A stretch of 64,000 nucleotides of DNA. It comes from Bacteroides intestinalis (GTDB lineage Bacteria; Bacteroidota; Bacteroidia; Bacteroidales; Bacteroidaceae). A model generated the notes under the pieces. It had not been told where the DNA came from and searched no databases. It worked only from the letters and a program-made list of their open reading frames with translations. Location of the stretch: the NCBI RefSeq assembly GCF_003464595.1, contig NZ_QRZF01000001.1:248001-312000 (forward strand), written 5' to 3'. Positions 17,677 through 26,035 of the stretch are shown here, piece by piece. Position 1 is the first letter of the stretch; each line of letters begins with the position of its first letter. Both the position numbers and the translations under genes were made by a program.

Positions 17677-19941
17677 TTATTGTTTTTCTGCGGATGGAGG
17701 CACTGCATCACCTGCACTACCCCATGCCTTATTGGGTCTGCTACCCATCACCAATACCAATTTTCCGCCTTCTTTTATGTCGTCATGACTAAACCAAGGC
17801 TTATTCCATTCTTTTCCGTTCAATGTTGCAGACTGGATGTATTTATTTTCATCCGACGCACCTTGTGCTTCTATTTCAAATACCTTTCCATTGCTCAACA
17901 TCACCTTAGCCTTAGTAAACAAGGGACTACCGATATTATAAGCAGGGAATCCCGGTGTAACCGGATAGAACCCTAAAGAAGAGAATACAACAAATGCCGA
18001 CATACCGCCACCGTCTTCATCTCCCGGTACCCCCATCAGGTCGTTACGGAACCAAGTCTTCAGCAACTGACGAATACGTTTCTGTGTCTTCCAAGGCTGA
18101 CCTGCATAGTTATACAGATAAGGAATATGCAAAGAAGGTTCATTGGCCATTGAGAATTGTCCTACATTTCCGGTATGATCCGGTATCTGTGCATAGAAAG
18201 CATATTTGCCACGTCCCAACGGTTCACGGAAAGTCTGATCCAGATTTGCTATAAACTGTTGGTTACCACCCATCAAATCAATCAGATCGGCTACATTGTG
18301 AGGAACATCCCAACGATAAACCCAACCATTATTCTCACCATAATATTCACGGGCCCCCATACCTCCGGAGAAACGATAATCGAATGGTTCGATCCACTTA
18401 CCATTCTTATCCTTCGGATGGAAGAAAGCTGTTTCAGCATTATACACGTTACGATAATTATGAGCACATTGCAGATAGTGAGCAGCATCTTCTTTCTTTC
18501 CCAACATATCGGCTATGCGCGACAGGCACCATTGATCGTATGCAGTTCCCAATGTAACTGCAATCGGCTGACGCTTTTCGAAATGATGTACATTCGGGTC
18601 TGTTTCTTTTTCTCCTTCCTGAAGTGCAGGGATATATCCATTCTTCTTATAGAAATCATCAATCCAACCGGCAGCAGCACCCGACCACGGAGCCAGTGTT
18701 TTTTCTTCAATTCCTTTACGGCAAGCTTCATAGGCCTTAGCCAAATCGAATTGTAAGCCTTTAGCGGCCGCATCAGCTACTGTTGCTACGGCATGATTGG
18801 AATTCATACGGCGGGAGTCACCTGTAATTTCAGGGAAGGTAGGCATCCACATATTACCCATTTGTTCAGCCATACGCAGATAAGAGTCAATCACATTCTT
18901 TTCCGTATCTTCGTCAATCAGAAGGCGTAGGGGGTGAGCAGCACGATAGGTATCCCAAATCCAGTCGTCCGTATAGAAAGGTTCGCCATTATCCTCATGT
19001 ACTTTTCCGTCAAACGCACTGAAATAACGACCACCCTCACTGATACAAACGGGACGTTCGAATATGCGATAGAGTGACGTATAAAGAATTTGCTTATCTG
19101 TCTCACTGCCACCTTCTACTTGAATATCGCTCAATGCTTTATCCCAGATTTGACGTCCTTTTTCTGCCAAAGCCTCTAGATTATAGTCCGGTAATTCACG
19201 TTGCAGGTTCTCTTTAGCCTGTTCCTCGCTTATAAACGAAATACCATAGCGCAGATTTACCGTTTTCGTTCCGTCGGCAAAGTGCAGAACAGTACAGGCA
19301 TTGCGTCCTTCAGCTTCCTTTGTGCCTGCATCTATTTTACCATCAGCCAGAATACCCGTTTCTATAGGGGTAATGTCCGATTCTATATACAGGTACACAC
19401 GCGTATTATTCTCCAATTGCTGGTAACCGCTCACAAATCCGTCACCAGCTTTGATGGCACCGTTTCGTGAATTAATCATCATATATACAGGTTTATCCTG
19501 CTGGCTATAATCTATTTGATAAAGAGCCGACTGATGAGAAGGTGCATACTTCACTTTAATTTCCTCGTCATCGAGAATCACCTCATAATAATAGGGTTTC
19601 AACTTCTCATCATCATAGCTATAGGCTACAACCGGACGAAGATTCTCTCCCTGATACGGACTCAGGTTGAAAGCTGAGCTTCCACGATGACTGGTTACAA
19701 TCAAAGGAAGACCGTTCAACTGATCTGTTGTATAATCCGCCCGTTCGGGATAAACACGAAGCATACTATTCGGCAGATGAATAGTCGGGAAAGTGGGCAC
19801 CAGCAAGTGGCTGATATTTCCCATGTAAGGATTTACATAGTCCACCGGACCTTTCACGGCAGCTACTTGGTTTTGTACTCCACTACAAGCGCCCAACATG
19901 GAAACTAAAGCTACAGAAGCCAGGCAATGTGTAATTTTCAT
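17677..19941 (-). CDS. GH92 alpha-mannosidase-like lipoprotein
   Basis: A 754-residue lipoprotein (VSMLGACSG, Cys 19). The C-terminal (alpha/alpha)6 barrel has GH92 landmarks: MNSNHAVATVADAAAKG, ANEPSLHIPYLYNYAGQPWKTQ and VPGDEDGGGMSAFVVFSSLGFYPVTPG, the last carrying the calcium and catalytic acidic residues. The N-terminal beta-domain starts VDYVNPYMGNISHLLVPTFP, unlike the usual GH92 start with VNPFIGT and GNTFPG, so it belongs to a distinct branch. GH92 enzymes are calcium-dependent exo-alpha-mannosidases. First gene of the operon; its promoter carries the 11-bp TTAA array (19978-20045). Confidence 0.88.
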   Translation of the reverse strand: MKITHCLASVALVSMLGACSGVQNQVAAVKGPVDYVNPYMGNISHLLVPTFPTIHLPNSMLRVYPERADYTTDQLNGLPLIVTSHRGSSAFNLSPYQGENLRPVVAYSYDDEKLKPYYYEVILDDEEIKVKYAPSHQSALYQIDYSQQDKPVYMMINSRNGAIKAGDGFVSGYQQLENNTRVYLYIESDITPIETGILADGKIDAGTKEAEGRNACTVLHFADGTKTVNLRYGISFISEEQAKENLQRELPDYNLEALAEKGRQIWDKALSDIQVEGGSETDKQILYTSLYRIFERPVCISEGGRYFSAFDGKVHEDNGEPFYTDDWIWDTYRAAHPLRLLIDEDTEKNVIDSYLRMAEQMGNMWMPTFPEITGDSRRMNSNHAVATVADAAAKGLQFDLAKAYEACRKGIEEKTLAPWSGAAAGWIDDFYKKNGYIPALQEGEKETDPNVHHFEKRQPIAVTLGTAYDQWCLSRIADMLGKKEDAAHYLQCAHNYRNVYNAETAFFHPKDKNGKWIEPFDYRFSGGMGAREYYGENNGWVYRWDVPHNVADLIDLMGGNQQFIANLDQTFREPLGRGKYAFYAQIPDHTGNVGQFSMANEPSLHIPYLYNYAGQPWKTQKRIRQLLKTWFRNDLMGVPGDEDGGGMSAFVVFSSLGFYPVTPGFPAYNIGSPLFTKAKVMLSNGKVFEIEAQGASDENKYIQSATLNGKEWNKPWFSHDDIKEGGKLVLVMGSRPNKAWGSAGDAVPPSAEKQ

Positions 19942-19977
19942 AATATAACAGTTTTAGTTTATATTTATTCTCGAAGG

Positions 19978-20053
19978 CAAATGTAAGGCTCAGCACTTTC
20001 CCTTTCAATTAAAAAAGACTTAATCGCTAATTAAATTTGAATAAAGTGGTTAA
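19978..20053 (-). promoter_or_regulatory. Promoter of the GH92-led operon with 11-bp TTAA array
   Basis: On the minus strand a perfect -7 box TACATTTG lies at 19978-19985 with a TTG at the -33 position (CAA on plus at 20006-20008, 20-bp gap). Immediately upstream are TTAA at 20009, 20020 and 20031 and TAAA at 20042, exactly 11 bp apart and 24, 35, 46 and 57 bases from the -7 box. The same phase recurs at four other promoters of the PUL. Confidence 0.75.
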
Positions 20054-20072
20054 ATAAGTCTCTTTTTAATGA

Positions 20073-21722
20073 TTATTTCTGTCCGCGGGTCTGTTTTACG
20101 ACCTGTATAGTCCCATCCGGATTATAGAACAACTTGTCTACACAAACCGAACGTAGATTTCCCTGTCCTGAAAAATCAGAAGTGTGATAGAAGGCATACC
20201 ATTGACCTTTATACTTTACAATAGAACCATGACTAGTGTCACAAGTGGTCGGTTCCAGATAAATCCCCTCATACTTCCATGGACCTAACGGGGAGTCGCT
20301 TGTTGCATACCTCAAACGATTGGCGCCTGGGTTATTATCTGCATACGATAGATAGTACTTACCATTGTATTTATGTATCCAGGTCGCTTCATGGAAATCA
20401 CTCAAGCCGGTCATCAGTTTAACCTCTCCGTCCAGTTTCGTCCAGTCATCTTTCCGTAACTTACCACCATAGCATTTACCTCCACCTCCATTATAAATGT
20501 AAGGTTGACCATCCTCATCTATAAATACGCAAGGGTCGATTTCCGGAGGCATACCCTCGATATAACCTCTTACACGGAATTCCTTATTCGGATACTTACT
20601 GGTAGCTACTCCCACCCGCCAGGTACTATTCCAATTAGCAGCATTGGCTGGGTGCGGGAAGTAGAAATAATAGGTTTGATTCTCCGGATTATAAGCACAA
20701 TCAGGAGCCCACATGAAGCCATCACACCCCCAACCATTATGTTTCCGCACTGTGGCTGCATTCATGATCTCTCCATGATCGGTCCAATTCACCATATCTT
20801 CCGTAGAAAAAACATGATAGCGATCCATACGGTCACATCCAAGTGCAGGCTCCATATCATGCGAAGCATATACATAAAGCACTTCTTTTCCATCAATGTT
20901 CCATACATGCGCAGAAGCATCAGCCGTGTAAAGAGGTCCCTTTATCCAACTATTGTACATCGGTGACTCCCACTCTGCAAACAGGGGGTTACCCATTGCT
21001 TTCGTAACAGGGTAAGTGAAAGAATTAGAAATATCTTCCAACTCACCTGTACGCGTTAAAACGAACTTATCAATGTTTCCCGGTGTATTGGCGCAATACT
21101 TCAGTACATGTTTCCCTTTAGTCAGCTGGATTCCATTAGCTTTCACTTTATGGCTAAAATCCGTCCATCCCCCAAGAGGCATATCTATACTGCGGCTTGC
21201 ACCACGACCATCTACCTCAAAGTAGAAACTTCCCTCCGAGCCGTCCCCTTTCACGCAGAATGTTTCAATGGCATAGGCGCCATCCTCATCTACCTCAATC
21301 GTATAACACATCCATTCACCTGGCTGTACATCACCGATATAATAACCTCCGGAAGCCTTACTCTCTGCACGAACATCAACGGCATGGGAACCTCTGTACC
21401 CCGCATCAGCCAGTTTAGAGTCGCTCTCATAATAGGCCACATTCTGTGCTCCCTCATCAAAGTCTTCCGCTTCTAAAGTACCGGGTACGCGATGCGGACC
21501 TTTATAGGCCGTTCCTTTATAAGCTTTCAGATATTTTTCCGAATCATAGTCCATATCATAATCGTACTCATACGGCCCATCAGGAACCGGAGGATCTACC
21601 TCTGGCACTTCAGGGGGAACTTCTGGAGGTATTTCTCCCGGCGTGTCTTTATCGCTGCAAGCTGTAAGAGCAAGTGCAGCAATAAAGAAACCCAACTTCA
21701 ACAGATGAATAAATAGACGCAT
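20073..21722 (-). CDS. CBM6 plus GH43 glycoside hydrolase lipoprotein (paralog 2)
   Basis: A 549-residue lipoprotein (ALALTACSD, Cys 22). A proline-rich linker (about 30-50) leads to a CBM6 (about 80-225: GTLEAEDFDEGAQNVAYYE, GYYIGDVQPGEWMCYTIEV, LTKGKHVLKYC), and then a GH43 propeller (about 240-545). The catalytic acids are in TADASAHVW (Ala replaces the Pro of the paralogs, Asp kept), DPCVF and FHEATW. The GH43 part closely matches the neighbours at 21729-22697 and 8848-9834. The CBM6 would anchor the enzyme to substrate chains. It follows the other GH43 gene by 6 bp, in a two-gene unit. Confidence 0.92.
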   Translation of the reverse strand: MRLFIHLLKLGFFIAALALTACSDKDTPGEIPPEVPPEVPEVDPPVPDGPYEYDYDMDYDSEKYLKAYKGTAYKGPHRVPGTLEAEDFDEGAQNVAYYESDSKLADAGYRGSHAVDVRAESKASGGYYIGDVQPGEWMCYTIEVDEDGAYAIETFCVKGDGSEGSFYFEVDGRGASRSIDMPLGGWTDFSHKVKANGIQLTKGKHVLKYCANTPGNIDKFVLTRTGELEDISNSFTYPVTKAMGNPLFAEWESPMYNSWIKGPLYTADASAHVWNIDGKEVLYVYASHDMEPALGCDRMDRYHVFSTEDMVNWTDHGEIMNAATVRKHNGWGCDGFMWAPDCAYNPENQTYYFYFPHPANAANWNSTWRVGVATSKYPNKEFRVRGYIEGMPPEIDPCVFIDEDGQPYIYNGGGGKCYGGKLRKDDWTKLDGEVKLMTGLSDFHEATWIHKYNGKYYLSYADNNPGANRLRYATSDSPLGPWKYEGIYLEPTTCDTSHGSIVKYKGQWYAFYHTSDFSGQGNLRSVCVDKLFYNPDGTIQVVKQTRGQK

Positions 21723-21728
21723 ACGATT

Positions 21729-22697
21729 TTATTTTGTTTGTTCTACTACTTTTATAGTTCCATCCGGATTATAGTATAGTTTGTCTACACAAATAGAGCG
21801 AAGGTTTCCCCTGCCTGAAATAGAACAGTTATGATAAAAAGCATACCATTCACCGTTATATTCAGCTATAGAGCCATGACTTGTATCGCAACCTGTCGGT
21901 TCCAGATAAATACCCTGATATGTCCATGGTCCTAGCGGTGAATTACTGGTTGCATAATTCAAACGGTTAGCCCCCTTGCCATTTTCTGCATGGTTATCAG
22001 CATAGGACAAGTAGTACACGCCGTCTTTTTTATGTATCCAGGCAGCCTCATGAAAATCTTTCAGACCCTCCATAGCACGCAGCGGTTCTGCCAGTTCCAT
22101 CATATTATCCTTCATTCTGGCACCCACACAACGACCTCCACCGCCATAGTAGAAGTAAGCCTGATCATCATCATCCACAAAGACACAAGGGTCTATCATG
22201 GCAAAGCAATCGTCTTCCATTCCTATCATGTCAATGTACTTGTCCTGTACAGTGAAGTCTTTGGCAGGATGTTTACTGGTAGCTATACCCACTCTCCAGG
22301 TATTGTTCCAGTCATCACCACTCGGGTGCGGAAAGTAAAAATAATAAGTACCATTCCTATATGCACAATCGGGTGCCCACATGAAGCCACCATCTTTACG
22401 TCCCCAAGATACTTGCGAAGAGTTCAGTATTTCACCATGATCCGTCCAGTTCACCATGTCATCCGTAGAGAATACATGATAGCGGTCCATCAAATCGCAT
22501 CCACGCGGAGGATCGACATCATGGGAAGCATAAACATACAGGCGTCCGTCTTCCCATACATGGGCGGAAGGATCAGCTGTGTACATGTGAGTAATGAAAG
22601 GATTCGGGCCTAAAGTAACTGGTTTAGCTTGTTTCTGGCTGTTGCAACTCATCAGTGTCAACGACAAGGCAGCCAAGGTAATCAAATAATTTTTCAT
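21729..22697 (-). CDS. GH43 glycoside hydrolase lipoprotein (paralog 3)
   Basis: The start is placed at ATG 22697 (MKNYLITLAALSLTLMSC), giving a lipoprotein of 322 residues with Cys 18; the upstream frame adds 12 residues that would spoil the signal peptide. GH43 catalytic acids are in TADPSAHVW, DPCVF and FHEAAW. Compared with paralog 1 it has a short insertion (residues about 155-165, KYIDMIGMEDD) in a propeller loop near DPCVF. First gene of a two-gene unit with the CBM6-GH43 gene, driven by the array-bearing promoter at 22731-22776. Confidence 0.92.
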   Translation of the reverse strand: MKNYLITLAALSLTLMSCNSQKQAKPVTLGPNPFITHMYTADPSAHVWEDGRLYVYASHDVDPPRGCDLMDRYHVFSTDDMVNWTDHGEILNSSQVSWGRKDGGFMWAPDCAYRNGTYYFYFPHPSGDDWNNTWRVGIATSKHPAKDFTVQDKYIDMIGMEDDCFAMIDPCVFVDDDDQAYFYYGGGGRCVGARMKDNMMELAEPLRAMEGLKDFHEAAWIHKKDGVYYLSYADNHAENGKGANRLNYATSNSPLGPWTYQGIYLEPTGCDTSHGSIAEYNGEWYAFYHNCSISGRGNLRSICVDKLYYNPDGTIKVVEQTK

Positions 22698-22730
22698 ACG
22701 CTTTTTTATAGTTTTTATGGTTAATATGAG

Positions 22731-22776
22731 CAAAATTAGAGTTGCATGATTAACAAAGCTCTTAATTTCAACTTAA
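22731..22776 (-). promoter_or_regulatory. Promoter of the GH43 pair with 11-bp TTAA array
   Basis: A perfect minus-strand -7 box TAATTTTG occupies 22731-22738. TTAA cores lie at 22750, 22762 and 22773, that is 12, 24 and 35 bases upstream; the last overlaps the 3' end of the RDD/Tiki-like gene. Phase and spacing equal those of the other PUL promoters. Confidence 0.72.
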
Positions 22777-24485
22777 TAATTCGCTGTTTTTTTCTTTTGA
22801 TAAAAATAAGTAACCGACATGCCGCATAATATAAAGATAGCAAGTAAACAAGATAAAAAATAGCCTATATTATCCAATGAATTCGGCATAAAATACATCT
22901 GTTTTCCTCGCCCTATTGAGAGCCCAGATTTCAGGTAATTTAAATTTTCTATATTATCTCCTAATAATAAAGCTCTATCTGCAAGTTTTTTCAAATTCTC
23001 ACTATCAAACATATAATTGAACCCATTACTTGCATAATGTTTAGATAAGGGTTGGTAATAAATAAGCCCCGTGAACATATCCTGATAATGCTTTTTATTT
23101 AGCGGACTCCAATACAAAAAGTGATCGAAACGATCTTTCCCGAAAGGAGATCCATCAAAATTAAATGCAAATCCTTCTTCAGGCATCTGTTCAAATGCTA
23201 CATCCCATTTCCCATGCTGGATAGGGAACATCATTCCAAACCCATAAAAAGCCGATGCAGTGTTAATCATAACATTGGCCACTTTGCCCGGATATGCCTG
23301 TTCAAGATAATATCCACAGTTACCGGGAGTAAGGTATGCATGTCGATAATTCATTATTGTTAAAGACTTTTTCAGACTATCAGACTTTATAGTCGAAATT
23401 ATACTTTCTGCCATCAAACTGTCCCTGGTATATATCAAGCTTTTATCTATCCAATCTTTATCGGTAAAAAAGATATTAACAGGATTGTCTTTATCATGAT
23501 TAAAATAATACATTTTCTTAAGAAAATTGAACCAATTAGTTCTTGTCCACAACAGATCTACCGTTTGATTCTCCATCATAAAAGCAGCCAATTCCTTTTC
23601 AACGATTGTATCATTCGAGAAAGAAGTATCAACAAATGTCTTATAAGCATCACGTGATTCAGCACTTCCAATCTCAGTAAATAAGGTTCCTACATTATCG
23701 ACAAAACGCTCGTCAGTTACCAGATTGTAAATCATATCATACTGGGTCATTTCAGGATGTATTCGTTCACAAAGAATCACATGGTCATATGTCTTAAATA
23801 ACTCCAATACATAATTATTTATGTCCTGACGGTTTTGTTGGAGATAATCCACATATTTTTTTACAGAGTGAGATGTAGGGCGGGGAGTGACAAACATTTG
23901 TTCATTATTATAAAAATCGGGAGTATTTGTAGCAACTGTATTTGTTAAACGGACAGCAGTAGCCACAACAATAAGTATTAAATAGCTACCAATAATTCTT
24001 TTCTTATATAACAATAGTCTTACTATTGGTATAGCAGTCTCGTCTTTAATAATCGAAATTTTAAAGACTCTTTGTTTCCGTGTAGCCAATATACATATTA
24101 CAATAAGAAATAGTAGTTTGAAAAATTTCAAATATAGCTTATCTAATTCCCAGATATAGATAGGTGAAAAATTAGAGAAACAGGCCAGCCATAAAACAAC
24201 AGCAGGAAAACTAGTAAACCCCTCCCTGAACAGAATTCGTAACCATGACGGACTACCTCCAGCAGAACTCACCATTCTGCCATTAAAAAACGCCAATCCA
24301 AAGGTTTGTCCACAGATACAAAAACTGATTACATAATATAACAGCCAAATAATAAAGAAACCGGGTAAGAAAGGTACAAAATAGAAATACGAAATTACCC
24401 ACGCTACTATATTAAAGATAAAAACAGCCACTGTACAATCAATCAAAAATGCAGCGCAACGTTGAAAAAAAGATAAGTGTTTCAT
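22773..24485 (-). CDS. RDD-family membrane protein fused to a ChaN/EreA (Tiki)-like domain
   Basis: A 570-residue membrane protein. The N-terminal part is an RDD domain: RCAAFLIDCTVAVFIFNIVAWVIS, then GQTFGLAFFNGRMVSS, with about five membrane helices up to residue 190. Residues about 210-530 are predicted extracytoplasmic and carry features of the ChaN/EreA/Tiki superfamily: HVILCERIHPEMTQYDMIYNLV (the family's GE.H position, here CERIH), an aspartate-rich middle part and MNYRHAYLTPGNCGYYL. A last helix (about 545-563) ends in a basic tail. Family members include metal-dependent peptidases, erythromycin esterases and haem-binding proteins; the role here is unknown. It follows a GH71/99-like gene by 27 bp and seems co-transcribed with PUL genes. 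Confidence 0.6.
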   Translation of the reverse strand: MKHLSFFQRCAAFLIDCTVAVFIFNIVAWVISYFYFVPFLPGFFIIWLLYYVISFCICGQTFGLAFFNGRMVSSAGGSPSWLRILFREGFTSFPAVVLWLACFSNFSPIYIWELDKLYLKFFKLLFLIVICILATRKQRVFKISIIKDETAIPIVRLLLYKKRIIGSYLILIVVATAVRLTNTVATNTPDFYNNEQMFVTPRPTSHSVKKYVDYLQQNRQDINNYVLELFKTYDHVILCERIHPEMTQYDMIYNLVTDERFVDNVGTLFTEIGSAESRDAYKTFVDTSFSNDTIVEKELAAFMMENQTVDLLWTRTNWFNFLKKMYYFNHDKDNPVNIFFTDKDWIDKSLIYTRDSLMAESIISTIKSDSLKKSLTIMNYRHAYLTPGNCGYYLEQAYPGKVANVMINTASAFYGFGMMFPIQHGKWDVAFEQMPEEGFAFNFDGSPFGKDRFDHFLYWSPLNKKHYQDMFTGLIYYQPLSKHYASNGFNYMFDSENLKKLADRALLLGDNIENLNYLKSGLSIGRGKQMYFMPNSLDNIGYFLSCLLAIFILCGMSVTYFYQKKKTANY

Positions 24486-24512
24486 AATGTATAAGATTTT
24501 AGTGTTACTTTC

Positions 24513-25772
24513 TTATTTCGCATCCCGCCGGGGCATCTCAAAGCTCAGCGGCTTCTCACAACGAAGCATCTTTGCCGCCTCACCCGTCAGCCACAGGTAA
24601 TGATCGGACGGCATCCCATCCATACCCACAAACTTGACTTCTTTTCCCACCGGGGGATTATCTGTACACTTGAAAATGGCAGTACCTTCATTCACTTCAT
24701 CGAACATAGCTACATACAGCATCGTAGCCCCTGCATTGATTGCCGTAGAAATCTGTTGCCAATAAAAGCGTCCGCCCTGACGGGGAATAGAACCGGAAGG
24801 TTTCACATCATCCTTGAATGCATGGCGACTTAGATTGTGCCAACTGAATCCAGGAGTTACACAAGGCACATAACCGATATTATTCTTTTTACACCAGGCA
24901 ATATCATCCAGAATGACATCACGATAGCGGTCCATATCATTGTGAAGCAGTGGGGTAAAACGTTGTACCATCCATGGCAGAATGATATCAGCCTGTCTGA
25001 TAAGCTCATGCAAATAGGGATCATGGATGCAGTCAGCATTCAAGTCTCTCCAGAAAGTAGGCACACCCAGCATCACACTACATCCGCCGTACTCCGGATC
25101 ATTCTTCAGAAAGTCAATAAAACGCTCCAACCCAATATTACGAATATCATACGGACGGTCCGGGAAGCCGACTCCCCAAATAGTAACCAGCGGTTTCCCA
25201 TTATAAAAGACATAAGTCTGTTCACCCTCCTGATTGGTCACACGCAACGAATCAACCAGGTATTTCCAATCATCCATCAACATGGAACAATCTTCATTCT
25301 TAGCCGCCAGACCGGACAAATCATACATCACACCAATAGCACGTCCATATTTGGAAGCCGCTCTCATGGCGTGCTTCAAAACAGTGCTCCGTTTGCGTGC
25401 TTCCGGACGGGCAGCTCCAAAGAAACGTTGCATAAACACTCCGTCCAACCCATACTCCTGCATCCACTTAAAATGCAAGTCTACCGTACTTTCATCCGTT
25501 GAAGAAAAGAAACGGGCAGTAGAACCATCAGCCAGTTTCTGTCCAGTCGGATATGTCTTCTCATATTCATTGACATCCGGCCACATATCGATACGGATAC
25601 TATTTTCATCAGGGTACATCACACCTTTCCCCGGTTGATGAAACCATCCCTGATATCCCGCCATAACAAGGCCCTTGTACGATGGGTATTTAGTAGTTTT
25701 AGAATGCTTGGGGACTGCACTCAGACTTCCAGATAAGAAAAAAACGAATAACAATAAAAGACATTTCCTCAT
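24513..25772 (-). CDS. GH71/99-like protein (copy 1)
   Basis: A 419-residue secreted protein (signal peptide 1-19). It belongs to the glycoside hydrolase 71/99-like group: LVMAGYQGWF near the start, YGLDGVFMQRFFG, IGVMYDLSGL, KPLVTIWGVGF, SVMLGVPTFWR, and the acidic motif MFDEVNEGTAIF near the C-terminus, probably holding catalytic Glu/Asp. GH99 enzymes cleave inside alpha-mannose-containing chains; activity of this group is not certain. Two paralogs lie at 26036-27523 and 45526-46761. A 105-bp hairpin lies between this gene and copy 2. Confidence 0.82.
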   Translation of the reverse strand: MRKCLLLLFVFFLSGSLSAVPKHSKTTKYPSYKGLVMAGYQGWFHQPGKGVMYPDENSIRIDMWPDVNEYEKTYPTGQKLADGSTARFFSSTDESTVDLHFKWMQEYGLDGVFMQRFFGAARPEARKRSTVLKHAMRAASKYGRAIGVMYDLSGLAAKNEDCSMLMDDWKYLVDSLRVTNQEGEQTYVFYNGKPLVTIWGVGFPDRPYDIRNIGLERFIDFLKNDPEYGGCSVMLGVPTFWRDLNADCIHDPYLHELIRQADIILPWMVQRFTPLLHNDMDRYRDVILDDIAWCKKNNIGYVPCVTPGFSWHNLSRHAFKDDVKPSGSIPRQGGRFYWQQISTAINAGATMLYVAMFDEVNEGTAIFKCTDNPPVGKEVKFVGMDGMPSDHYLWLTGEAAKMLRCEKPLSFEMPRRDAK

Positions 25773-25908
25773 GGTTGCAAAAATTTAAGTAGATATTAAA
25801 AATAGGACTGTTACTGTCCGTTCCGACGATTGGTACTGATATCATCGTAGTAGTAGTACTATGTGCCATCTTAAATGGTATCTTTAAAAAGGAGGAAAAG
25901 CATACCTG

Positions 25909-26013
25909 CTACATACCAGAACCATACTTGCTCCGTACATTCTCCAGTCAGAAGTACCTCTGAGTGGAGAAACACTGGAGATGGTACGGAGCAAGTATGG
26001 TTCTGGTACGTAG
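25909..26013. repeat. Long intergenic hairpin with 39-base arms
   Basis: Arms 25909-25947 and 25975-26013 are inverted copies with three mismatches, including 24 consecutive matched bases centred on CATACTTGCTCC. The 27-base loop is 25948-25974. It lies in the 263-bp gap between two GH71/99-like genes and is followed on the minus strand by no T-run. It could be a MITE-like element, an mRNA-stabilising hairpin or an unusual terminator. Confidence 0.85.
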
Positions 26014-26035
26014 CGGATAGATGCAAATCCTTAAT

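Noticed and set aside
25909..26013. Invertible promoter or recombination site
   Set aside because: The enclosed segment is only 27 bases and holds no promoter box; no recombinase gene is near.
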